DNA from: Vitis vinifera
Taxonomy: Eukaryota; Streptophyta; Magnoliopsida; Vitales; Vitaceae
Direction of reading: 5' to 3'
Assembly (NCBI RefSeq): GCF_030704535.1
Contig: NC_081815.1
Span: 5,900,501 to 5,964,500 of the forward strand
DNA length: 64,000 bases
Under the pieces are notes generated by a model. It was not told the DNA's origin and searched no databases. It saw only the letters and a list, made by a program, of their open reading frames with translations. Both the position numbers and the translations under genes were made by a program. Positions within the stretch are counted from its first letter, which is position 1. Each line of letters begins with the position of its first letter. This document shows, piece by piece, positions 25,200-36,775 of this stretch.

Positions 25200-27170
25200 T
25201 ATGATGAAGTTACTCTTTATGTCATATTTGGATTAATATTGAATCTTACATTGATAATTTATGTGAAAATTCTGTGTTAAAGCGCAGTCTAAGTTTCCTT
25301 TTCAGTTACCATCAAAGACGATACTTGTGTGTTTATAAAGATTTTCACACGTCTGGGATAAAATTTGATGATTGATCGAAACCTTAGGCTTTTCTTAATA
25401 AGAAGCATAATGGAACCATCGTCTACCCCTACGCTTAGATCATCTTTGATTCTTCTGAAGGTCGAGGAAAAAGGTTCTCATCAACTGAGAAAGAACAACA
25501 GAAGAAAGAAAGAAGAAAGAAAATCACTGTAGTTGGCCACGTACGTGGTACCGAAACCATTAACTGCGGAGCATTACCTTAATTTACAAAAAGATGAGGC
25601 AAAGAAATACGAAAAAAATGAAGAAATTAAGAGACATGAGAGATGAAAAGAAGCCGTACAACCAACATCCGGAGTATCTGGGCAGTGTTTGGTAGGAAGT
25701 TGATAGTGGAGGAATCATCATGACTTAGAGCGAGCGTCTCTTTTAATTCTGTTTCTGAGTGTGGGTGACCTGGTGCTAAGTGACGCAACATAAACACCGA
25801 AGCTTCCCAAAAAAAAAAAAAAGAAGAAAGAAAAGACCTTAAAATATTTGTTAGTTTGTAATGGAGGAAATCGTGCAATCACCACAAACCATGGAATAGC
25901 TGCTGGAGAGAAATCTGCAACTAAAATCTTTTGAAGTGCTTTAACTTTCAAGTTTTAAATATTTTTAAATCTTAAATAATTTAATTATAAAATGACTAGT
26001 AATATAGAAAATAAATTAAAATTTTAATTTTACATTTGTTTATTATTTTATTTAATGTCTAATTTTAAATTTTTTTAATCTTTATAACAAAATATTATTT
26101 TAGTTCATTATTATTATTTTTTAACTATATGATATTTGTATTAAAAAGTATTACTAATTTTTATAATTTTTTAATAAATTTATATGGGTTAAATGTTTCA
26201 TAAATAAATTATTTTTAACACAATTAAGTAAATAGGTTAAACTTGTTAGTCGGGATGAGTAGTAAAATCTAAACACAAGCCATTATATTAAATTGATTAT
26301 ACAAGTTAATATAATTATAACATGAACATGATTACACCTAACCCGAACTTGCTAAAGTCTATGTTATTGTGTTGTGTCAAAATTATTAACCCCATTGCCT
26401 TGAACACAATAGCTTTCGCTAAAAGGCTAATCAAGACATCATTGAAACTAGTGTTACCTTGGTGTATCAAGCCTCCCTTCCCTTGTGTTATTGATCATTT
26501 GTTTTTCAAATTGCCACGTATCATATTAATCACCTTTCTACGCCACCTTTGTAGCTTCAAACTCCATTTTGAAATTTGATTCATCACCCACCAAACACCA
26601 AATTATATGGAACTCTTACCATTTAGTTGCTTATGCTATCCTTTACTCAAGCCTTCCACACCATACAAGCTTGAACCCAAACCCAAGCTTTGCATCCTCT
26701 CAAGCTTCTCATTCATCAAAAGTGTTTATGTATGCCTTGATCTTATCCTAAAAAAAATCTGTCTTTGTTGAAAAGTTAAACTTGATTTAGAAACTTTCTA
26801 AATATTACAATTAAATCTAATTTTAAAAAAAAATCAAGGAGAATATTTGATTTGAAGTGGTTATTTTAGTTTCTATTTTTAAGTAGTTAAGTCTTAGAAG
26901 AAGTTTTAATTCTCTCAATTTGTGTCTTTTTTTGTAATTGCTTGTGTTTCTTTTTCAATCCTATTACTCCAATTTAATTGTTATGTGCCTACGACAAGAA
27001 ATAAAATATTTTGTTAAATATTCGAAATAGTGTTAGAAAAAGTCTAAAATCTTGTGTCAATGATCCCTCTTAGATTTGACACTTAAGATTTAGAAATATT
27101 AATTTTAGAGGATTAAAGTTGTTGAGTAAGAAAAATATGGTGAAAGATTGTCTTCTATGGGATCAATTAT
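25200..27170. other. Decayed transporter introns and AT-rich filler
   Basis: Expected to hold the second to middle exons of the transporter, but none was recognised. It contains A/T-rich DNA and GAAGAAAGAAA runs (25500-25520). The sequence is either deleted or too degraded to read. Confidence 0.35.
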
Positions 27171-27999
27171 ATAAAGAATGCCTACTTGGTGGAGATCTTT
27201 TCAGTGTTCTCTCAGCTTTGACTTATGGACTATTTACTGGTGAGAATATTCTCCGACATATTTAGTTCAGTTATGATGGATCTTGTTCATAGATTCATAT
27301 GCAATAATAATAATACTGCAGTGCTGCTTAAAAAATTTGCTGGAGAAGAGGGAGACAGGGTAGATGTGCAGAAGCTGTTTGGTGGCTAGGTAAGAATTAA
27401 GAATTAGGACCAAACCCCTCACTTGCTTTCTGATCTTCCTACCATGTTCTTAGCTACAATACCATTAAAGGAAATTATTTGCTCTCAAGTTTTTGGTCTG
27501 ATCAATTTCAGTCTGGCCTTTGACTGCCTCGGGTATCGAACCAAAGTTCAAAATTCCTCGTTCTAATGAAATGAAGGGACTTCTTATTGCCATTTGTTTT
27601 GTAGGAAGTGTCCTCTCTGACTATTTCTGGTATGTTAGGAGAGGAGACTAGAGAGTGTTTCTCAAATTTTACTTGCTTCTGATCCAAATTTTGTTATGAT
27701 CCGCAGGGGCACTGGGCGTTGTTTGGACAACCCCACTCATAGCTGCGCTAGGGATCTCGCTCACCATACCACTTGCCATGGTAGAGGACATGTTCTTCCA
27801 TGGCCAACACTATTCACCCATCTACATCATTGGCTCCACTCAGGTAGAAGGTCTTTGGTTCAAAAAACCCATCTGAAATTTTTAATTACATAGCTAATTT
27901 TGCACGCCACTGATCTATCCATGGGTGTCTCTGCAGGTATTTCTGGGATTTGTACTAGCTAGCGTTTCCGAATGGTTATCACCAAAGTTGAGCTTGTGA

Positions 28000-29502
28000 T
28001 GCAAAATCAGAGAGTGATCCAGGCGAAGCCCAAAAAAGGGAGACAATACAATACTTTTCTGACTGAAAAACATGGAGTAGTTTCCAAAAGATGACGCTGA
28101 TAATGAAAGAAATGTCTTATCCCATTTTTTCTTTTTCATTGCATTGCAGTGTATGAAAGCTTGTTATTTTGATTCAAAACATAGTTCTTCCTAACATTTC
28201 ATCCTTAAACTTACCAATGGCTTGTCCCAATCAGTTACCTTCTTAAAGGGAATTCAAAAGAGAACCTTCAGTAGTATCTCACCCTCCTCAATTACTTTGC
28301 TTAAGCGCAAATCAATTTCTCCCCTGGGATTGTAATCCCATGATGGATGTTAACTGGAATTGTGCCATTAGCATTGTGGAAGTTCTTCCTCACAATGCTG
28401 GTTATTTGTAACAATAATAAGATACCAAAGAAAAGATAAAGGAGATAATGGAAAGAGAAGACGCAACAAGGAAATGTCATTCATGAAATTCCCCCTTTTA
28501 ATATTTTTTTTTCTATTAATTTCTTTTCCATTAGATAAATAAAGGATAATCTGCTTTGATAATAATAAATATTTTACGTCTCGAAAAGAACTAACCGTTG
28601 AAAAATGTTATATTTACTCAAAAGGATACTTTGATCAAATAACAATAATAATAATAAAAGATAGGCCATGAAAAAACATGTATACACCCCAAATGTGAGA
28701 ATTGTTAAGCCTCAAACAGTTGGGTATAAAAGTTACAATTTACAAAATGGCAACTATATAACAAGAGGAACTCTCAGATTACAGTAGACACCATCACAGC
28801 ACCCACCCCTCATACTAAGAAATTAAACTTTAAAAGCAACTTCAGGTTTAGCTTTTCTAGTCCTTGCAATTCAAATAGAAGGATACTGTAGTATTTAAGA
28901 AATGTGTTGGTGATTTAGAAGAGCCTGGAAATGGCACAATGAAACATGGTGTTTGTCATTCATGATAAACCACTACAAATATTCTGCAGCAAGTATTTGT
29001 TTATATGACTTTCTGAAAAAAATTTAGTGTGCACAAAGAACTCTAAAATCAGATTTGGACATCCCCATGTGAGAGATTAGTACACCTCTAAACTAAACCG
29101 CCAAGCATTTGCAACTTCTAAAGAGGGATCATGAGAGAGAATCAACCCACCACCAACAACATTCCAATGAGCAGAGGCAAGGGGAAAATGAAAGAAAAGA
29201 ATCAAATCAAAAGCCATTTTAAAGGAATCCATACCTTTAAAAATAAATAAAATTTGCCCAATGCCGGAGAGTGCCACAAAAATTCAGGCTCAGTTTTTGC
29301 TCCAACTGAAAATTATAAATCTCCCCTCAAAGATGTACCATAACAGCTGCTTGGTCTTTAACCAAAAAGGACAGCAGCAAGTCAATGACATTGGTCTTCA
29401 TGGTCTACAGAACTGGACCTGATGCTTCTTTGATGTTCAATTTTGCACTTTACCATGACTGCCAACAATTAGTTGAAAATTTAGCCTTGTGCCATTGTCA
29501 TA
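28000..29502. other. Intergenic DNA between the transporter pseudogene and UBP22
   Basis: The last 200-300 bases are probably the UBP22 3'UTR. No other gene, RNA or mobile element is evident. Confidence 0.35.
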
Positions 29503-32500
29503 TCAAGAGGGGGTTGGTTTTTCACTTGCTTTGTAATAAAGCATCTTCTGTACATAGAACATCATGTATCCTTGCGCAGCCCTCACAATGTTCTCATTAA
29601 CTTGAGTGATCCAAGCATCATCACACTTATACCACTGATTACTTAATCGCAAATATGTCACATAATGGCCAGCATCTAGTTTACCTGTGTGAGTGACAAC
29701 AGCAAACAACTCAAACTCCGATGATAACTCATTTGATGCATCTGGCTCATCCCCATCAAAGGAGAATATCCTGTTCCCGAACCGGCTCCTCAATATGGAG
29801 GAAGAGAGATAAGGTGCCATGTCCAACGAAAATGGGAACTGGAGATAGCGGTCTACTTTCCTTGACATATTTCGGATGGAAGAATGTTCAAACCTTTTGA
29901 TGTGGAAGCATGAAACCAAAGGAAGCTTTCTTATGGACATCTGCTTGAGAGATTCCTGTCTCACCTGACACTGTTGGCAGAAAAATTTCTGATCAGAGCC
30001 TAATCTCTCAGGTCTAGTGAACCGGTCCAAGCACCCCATCAGGGTTGATGTTCCACAGTTTTGGCTTGAGTTCATGGAGTCTGCCTCACCATTGCAAGAA
30101 TGATGGGATTTTGTTGACCCCATCTTTGTTGAAACCCCCTGATTTGGCTCCAAGTCCAATGAGATGTCTACACATGGGTCATACGTTGTAGATGTGAAAC
30201 CACATGCCATGCACATGACATCAGATCGCAAGATACCAGAGAATACTCTATGAGCAATACAACATTCTCCATTGCCTGTGATAGCAAATAAATGGGATCA
30301 TATACATGTTTACTTTATATGATTTTAAAACATCACTGTTCATATCAATTACTTCATGAACTCTTTTTTCTTTCTTTCTTTCTTTTTTTTCCCTTTTGGT
30401 TTTTTCATTAGAACTAAAATTACGAATACAACAAGTAGATGATTCCAGATTACAGTTCATGGAAGTAATTCCTGCTATTACAGAAGTACAGAGAAATAAA
30501 AATACACGTTAAAAAAAATTCTCACTTGAGCAAATTATGATCAGGCAAGCAAGCACAAACGCTATGAAGAATGCCTTTAGAAAAAACAATATGAAATTTG
30601 CTTATAAATACGGTTAATGATTTTCATTAAAAGGAAAGTATTCATGATGGTATCCTTGCCATTACTGGGAGAAAGCAATAGCATGTGCTGAAGAACTATT
30701 CTCACTTCCTCTCTTATAAATGTTACTGCATGCTACCAAAATTTGAAATAAACTATTAGCCAAATAATCAATCACATCCAAGATAATTTGCACAACAACT
30801 AATTCTGACTCCAAAATGAGATGGCATTACACCACAACCAATACATGCTTACAAAAAACTATTACTATTATTATTATTAGTTTTTATGACTATCTTCTTG
30901 GAAGAATGAATTGAAGTGTGGAACCCTCTCCATGCCCACCCTTCCAACACCTTAACACCTCAACCCAGCTTTTGGGGCATCCTAGTTTACGCTTTGAACC
31001 CATTTTCATTTTCCATGCATGACCGAAAGATCAAATATTTTGGAGTTCATGAATCATCACAATGTGATATAGTTGCAAATCACACCAGATCTTAAAGCTT
31101 GAAAATGATTTTCCCTTTTCTAGGCAATCACAATGGGATAGGGATAGAACTAGTATCTTGTTAATGAAGGACAACTGCAGCACAGTTTTACAAGAAGTTC
31201 CAATGAGACCTTCATGGAAAAAACTGTGCCTTGTCCAAAACACTCCATGCATAGGAACTTCATCAACAGAAAGAGCAGGAAGTTCAATGGCAACATCACC
31301 ACCAAAGATATCAGCATGACCTGAACAACATGAGAATTAAGGTTCACAAAGATTTGACTAAAGGGTTTGTCTCCGGCTGCCAACCTAAAGCAACCATCCT
31401 CCTTTTCCAGGCTTGGGATCTGCTGTGTAGAAACATGACCCTAAACATGTCACAGGCGGAGTTAACAAGAGAATTTATTTGACACAAGAAAATCCTATGA
31501 TGAAACGAATTAGACCAAGGAAAAGTAGACTTACTGGAGTGAAGCAGATAACACCATCAAGCCTGCAGGTTGAGTATTAGCCCTAAGCCTGAGAGCTTTT
31601 GTTAATGCCTAGGCCGACAAACAAAAGACCTAAACCCACACCCTGCAGTTGAATATTGTGGATACTCGTTAACTTTTAAGAGTACTCTGGATCATGTTGA
31701 TCAAATTGAAATATTAAAATAGAGAAGAGATGGACACTGGTTGATAATAAAGAGTATTCAAGCTGATCATCTTGCTGGGATTGAATGATATCAAGCTTCA
31801 CTTATGCTTCATGCTTTAAATATCTATAGACTTCCTTATGGGTTAATTAAAAGCACTTCCAGAGTGCATCCTTAGATCAACTGAGTCGTTCCACCACTTG
31901 GTTACTAAGTTTTTACCACTTAGCTCCTAAATTTTGACATTACTAATTGGAAGGACCCCTTTGCTTTAAAACATGTACCTATAATAAACAATTTGATATG
32001 CTCCAGTTTATTTGTTTGGAGCTACAGGTATATCCCAACTTTCAAAGCAAACCAGTTAAGACCCTAGAGGGTCCCAAGACACAAGCAGATCATACAATAA
32101 AGTCACTCCCTACAGAAACAAAGACAAAATTCAAATAACCCCTAAAAGATCAACATTCATTGAGCTTCAAAAATCATACGAAAACTGCAACAACATTCAA
32201 AGGGGTCTAAAGTAGCCAAGCCCTAACACAGCCAAATACCATGATTATGTGCATTGAAGCAAACATCTCAAAGAAGTGCAGCAAGTGATTGCGATGGCAA
32301 AAATCTAACAATCATGGAAAATGAAGTTCCCATCAGAGTTGGGATTTTCAACAAGCAAAGAATGTCATCCATTTTTTTCCCCAGACTTAGAAGACCATAG
32401 CAGCATGGTAAAATGTATGGAATACAAGAAGGGGTAAAGTGCACACAATAAGACAATTTCCATCTAGAATATTCTATAGACCTAGGAACAAAATAATCCA

Positions 32501-34259
32501 ATTCATATATACCCACTGTGAAAGCAACAAAAAGTATTTCAGGGCAGAGCATTGCTAAATGGGACATGTCAACCAGTATGTTCAATGTGTCACCTAAGAG
32601 CAACATGCTCTCACCCCTTCTTTTCAGCCCTTTACTCCAGTTTCTGACTCCTCATTGGAGTAACATAAACTAGCAAACATGAACAATTAACAGGAAGATC
32701 TCCCAACTGAAGCAAACAGACATATCTGATGATGCATGAGAAACCAACGGAAATATTTGCACCAATAAAGAATTTACCTTGGCTTTGGGTCTTGCGTTTA
32801 TCCTTTCCCATCTTTTCATGGATGCCATCAAGCATGGAAATGAAAAATTCATGTGCATCCTGCTGTTCATAACTTGCTAGGTTTGCTGCATGTTGCCACC
32901 AACTGCAAGAAAACCAATCAATTAGAGAAGTTCCTCCACTATTTGATAACATGCCAATATCTTTTAGTTAAGTGAACAAAATTGAAATCCGACTGCATCA
33001 TAACAGCTCTGCCTATAACTTGCAAATATCAATCTGCACAAAGTACATCAAATTTGATAATCCCAAAGTCAAAAATCATTCTTTTCTTAGAAAAAAAAAT
33101 CCTATTTTCTGCAGATGAACAAGAATGTAAAAGGAAAAAAAAAAATCAATAATGAGGCAAAGGTTAGGCCCCAAAACCAGTACTACAAACTTACCAACCC
33201 CATACCACATCTTTTCAAGACTAACATAAAACCAAGTACATAACCTTTTCTTTTATCAGAACAACCAAGCACGTTAACTAAAGTTTCAAAAAATAAAACT
33301 TGCTCTAATTAAAAAGAGGACAGCATTATGAATATGGAAACATCATGTAAATAATTTCAATCAGACCTGTAAAGAAATTTTGCGGGGCTATAGGGCGTCC
33401 GATCTCCGGAAAACACAGCAGAAAACATGGCATCCATATCGCAAGCCAAACACAACCTCAAATTCTTATTACTGTTACTATCATTGCTAGCAGCATTGCG
33501 CTTGGATGCATTACTAGCATTGTTCTTCTGCTGACAATAATACCGATTATGCCGATCACTCAAGAAATAGTTTCTCAGTGGAGGAGTGTGAAGCAATGCC
33601 TGCAACACCGAATTCATAAAACAAGTGTTTCCCAAATTGTTCAATCCTCTCAATCCCCATGGCAAATTGGACAAGTTCGCACCATCAGCCCCCTCAGTTC
33701 TTTGCAATGGACTCGAGTTTCGAGTCATCAAGACTCGTTCCCTCAGATCAGGTGTCCAAGGCCGATAATCGACCCTCCTCCTTTTCCTCAAATTCTCCGG
33801 CGGCGGAGAGGATCGGATCGAACCGCCGCCGAGGGTGGACGCAGTCGTCTGCGCAACCACTACCGCGGCGTCGAAGTCCCGGTCGTAGACCTGGTCGCGA
33901 CACGCACAACAGAATAGCTCGGCGCGATCTACATCCACGGCGATCTCGTGCCCAGGCGGCATCGACACAGCGTGAGCCGCCGCGTGCGACGGTGAAGGCG
34001 AGTCTGAGCTGTGGCACGACACCGCCGCGCAAGTCACGCAGGCGTAGAGGCGCGACCTCGCCGCCTCGCCGCACGCGCCACATCGAGGCACCTCGCTGGG
34101 GTCGCGGCGGATCGCGGCCCGACCGAGCGGCTTTACACGGAGGCACTCCTGTAGGGCTCGGAACGGCTTGGAGCCGTTTCGGGTTCTGTATTCGGCTAGG
34201 TGTGGACAAGGCTGTGGAATCTGACCGTTGATCCGGTGGTGATTGATCTTGGACGACAT
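29503..34259 (-). CDS. UBP22: Ubiquitin carboxyl-terminal hydrolase 22-like (SAGA-type H2B deubiquitinase)
   Basis: Cysteine protease of the USP family, plant counterpart of yeast Ubp8 and Arabidopsis UBP22, which removes ubiquitin from histone H2B in the nucleus. Three coding exons keep phase: 34259-33367, 32902-32778 and 30275-29503. Together they give 596 aa (Arabidopsis UBP22 is about 557). An N-terminal ZnF-UBP runs from about residue 18 to 125 (CPHL, CGAC, CVTC, CCAC cysteines and several histidines). The catalytic Cys is in [11 protein letters not shown] at about 213. A zinc-finger insert (CMACG, CQQC) lies in the fingers region. The catalytic His (AGHYV) is near 543 and Asp (CDDAW) near 558/559. 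All triad residues are present, so the enzyme should be active. Exon 1 is strikingly GC-rich compared with its surroundings, which creates long antisense frames that are not genes. Intron 2 is 2.5 kb. Confidence 0.95.
30366..30392. repeat. (TTTC)n microsatellite in UBP22 intron 2
   Basis: Several TTTC copies ending in a T/C-rich run. Confidence 0.7.
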
Positions 34260-34640
34260 CGGCGTAAACGGAGCTGCGGAGCAGATTCACAAAGAAAGCC
34301 CTAGATTTCAAGAACATAAGCTTCATGGATCGGTTGAATCTGTCAGATCTGATCAGAGAACCAGTAATCCTAACCAATGGCTGACATTCAACACTCTGCA
34401 AATGAAATTCCCTTCAAATGCAGAGACCCGATAATCAGAGCTGGGCCTTCCATCCTGTTCATCTTTTGATTCAGATCCTCACTTTTGGCTTCTGTTTTAT
34501 TTCTAAAATCAATTAATAAAAAACCATATTTAAAAAAAAAAAATTAATTCCAATTTTCTTTCTCTATTTTCGTGAGTTTTGATCCACAAAAGAGGGCAGA
34601 GGGCAGAGGGCAGCAGATGGCAAAGACAGAAGAGAGAAGT
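34260..34640 (-). promoter_or_regulatory. UBP22: UBP22 5' leader and promoter-proximal DNA
   Basis: Sequence upstream of the UBP22 start. It includes a short AGAGGGC triple repeat near 34593-34613. No TATA box could be assigned with confidence. Confidence 0.35.
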
Positions 34641-36775
34641 AGAAATTTTTTTGTCACTTAAGTAGGATCAATTTTACAATAATTTATTAAATTGGTCTCT
34701 TTTTCCGTTTTGTTGTGTGGACTTTATCTTCCCTTTTTAAATCTCCATTCCCAGTAACCGTTTTATTGCGTCATAAAATTATCGCCTCAAACAATTATAC
34801 AAACATTCGCTTTCATTATTTTCGATTAAATCCATAAGAAAAGATGAAAAGAATGCACTGCTTTGGCGACTATAGTGGGAAGATGAAAAGTAGGGGCTGA
34901 TATTTTCAGGCACTATGGTTTAAGCCTTTAAGGGGTATGTGGAGATTTTTCATTTCTCTGTAAATGGCCCACGACATGATGGTGGAGGGGTGATGTAGGT
35001 GCATTTCCCAATCAGAAAGGGGTACGACATGGGGAGTCCGCCCGCCTCTCCCTCCTTACCCCTCACCCCCCACCTCCCACCTCCCACCCCCCATTCATTT
35101 ATGGCATATTTTACAATTTTATCTCATTTTTGTGTGCATATGCCTCTTTCCTTGATGAATTTCTTTTTTTGCCTTATTGTTTGTTGGTGTCTTGGAGAAA
35201 ATTTAGTTAGTTGTTTGGTTGTAATTATGGAGGTGTTGCAAGTAGGGGGAAATGAAGCCTTCTACTCTACTTCTGCAGCAGCTTCCTAGTTGTCACCTAG
35301 TTGTATAGTTTATGTTCCAGGGAAATCTCCTTTTTTGTTGTTGCTAATATGGGAACAAAATTTGAATTTCAATTACTTGTTTCAGAAAAAGCTAAAAATT
35401 TACTAAATGAAAGCAACCAGTGAGTGCAAGTAAATGTTGAGAATCAGCCTTTTTCTTTTCTTTATACCAATTTAAGGTGTCCCCATCACCATCTTTCCAT
35501 AAAAATCATACCTGGTTTTTTAGGCTTTGAGTTCACAAAATAACCATTTTTTGTTGTCTTCCCTTTAGACTATCAAGGAGAGAGAGAGGGGAAAGCATGA
35601 TATCAATACTGCAAAAGCAGTTGCTCAATTGGCAATTTCAGGCAAAATAATCTCCCTGAGTGTGAATCCGATCATGAAAAGAAACAACCATTACCTCTTT
35701 AATCACTACGGAAGTTCTGAAAACCAATGATAGAAAACAGAAAACAAAGTTGGGTAAAGATTTAGCTTATGCTAAATAAAGCAAGGATGGTGTCAAGAAT
35801 CTTAAGGTACTCAGAAAGCTCTGCACCATCTTGTTGGACTGACAGTCCTCAGAAAAACCCCACTGCTGTGCAACTAATCAAAGGGCATGGCAAACGTGAC
35901 AAAGATTCTCACCAAAAATAATAGAGGCATGATGATACTTCCTCATTGGTATGCAACTTAGAAAAAATAAGCTCCAAATGACATTATCCTCATGGTGTGC
36001 AACAAGCTAAGCTCACAACAAAGCAGGGGCATATCACTTTAAGCTCCCTGGTAACTTTACAGACATCTGCAAAGAACTGCCAAGATTGAACACCGACGAG
36101 TACTGTCAGCTATGTACTATGACTCCAATCACCTCCATAGGGTATTATCAAAATGGTGACAAGCAGCAAACCTCAATCCAGCTTCAATTGCAGTTCAATT
36201 CAACCACATAGGTATGGTGCTACATATGAACGATGCGGCATGCCAGAGGTTACACTTGGACCACCTTGAAGATGAAAACCACCTCAACATGCTTAAAAAA
36301 TGTCAAGTTGCCTCAAATTACCAGGGAAAACAGACATGTTTGCTCCATCAGGGGTCAGGCGATTGTGTCACTGTTCAAGGGGGAGCATTAAGCTATTATA
36401 GCTCAGAAAGTACTGAAGAGGTTAAAGATGATCCAAAAGAAAATAACTTGAAGATAATGCTCCTAGTTACATTTATCAATACAGGCTTCTTAATTGATGA
36501 AATAAGCCAGTACTAGAAAGAGAGACAACAGCTGACACAAACAAATAACCCCTCACATTTTCTTGCACAATCAAATAAGCCTGACTCATTTTCTTCTATT
36601 TCCTACATAAACAGTTGTGCTTTGAATGGCTCATGAGCTTCATCTTATTACCAAACATCCGCAACAAATATTGAAGACAACGGTTCTCTCATTGGGTAAT
36701 CAATAACATCACAATTACATTCATCAAGTGCCTATATGGTCCTCGCATTTGTACAACCTCTACAAATAAATTGTT
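34641..36775. other. Intergenic DNA between UBP22 and ARPC3; includes the ARPC3 3' UTR
   Basis: The segment next to 36775 should be the ARPC3 3'UTR. Near 35040-35095 is a C-rich low-complexity run (CCCACCTCCCACC). Frames at 34999-35289 and 36214-36516 match nothing I recognise. Confidence 0.35.

Larger units (their letters stand above)
24454..27999 (+). pseudogene. SLC35F-type (DMT/EamA superfamily) transporter pseudogene
   Basis: Remnant of a plant solute carrier 35F-like membrane transporter. Exon 1 begins at 24454 with MGWRYKAGISLIA, is split by the solo LTR at 24492-25169, and resumes at 25175 as TVIIIWVTYDEVT, matching the first transmembrane segment of the family. Later exons are 27177-27239 (GDLFSVLSALTYGLFT), 27322-27381 (VLLKKFAGEEGDRVDVQKLF), 27512-27629 (WPLTASGIEPKFKIP through GSVLSDYF), 27707-27843 (ALGVVWTTPLIAALG) and 27937-27999 (VFLGFVLASVSEWLSPKLSL then stop). 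Defects: the LTR insertion; loss of the exons between the first helix and 27177; loss of the helix exon expected between 27381 and 27512; one extra G at the start of the 27707 exon (137 nt where 136 keeps frame). It cannot encode a full transporter. The substrate of the family is not defined from sequence. Confidence 0.85.

Noticed and set aside
31031..31383. Overlapping minus-strand frames in UBP22 intron 2
   Set aside because: They interrupt a well-supported intron and resemble nothing known.
33659..34231. 190-aa plus-strand frame and a 217-aa minus-strand frame over UBP22 exon 1
   Set aside because: Arg/Ser/Pro-rich translations of GC-rich DNA in the wrong frames; shadows of the UBP22 exon.
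34999..35289. 96-aa plus-strand frame with Pro-rich start
   Set aside because: Built on a C-rich low-complexity tract; no recognisable domain.
36214..36516. 100-aa plus-strand frame between UBP22 and ARPC3
   Set aside because: No family resemblance, no splice context and no codon-like conservation that I can see; kept as intergenic.
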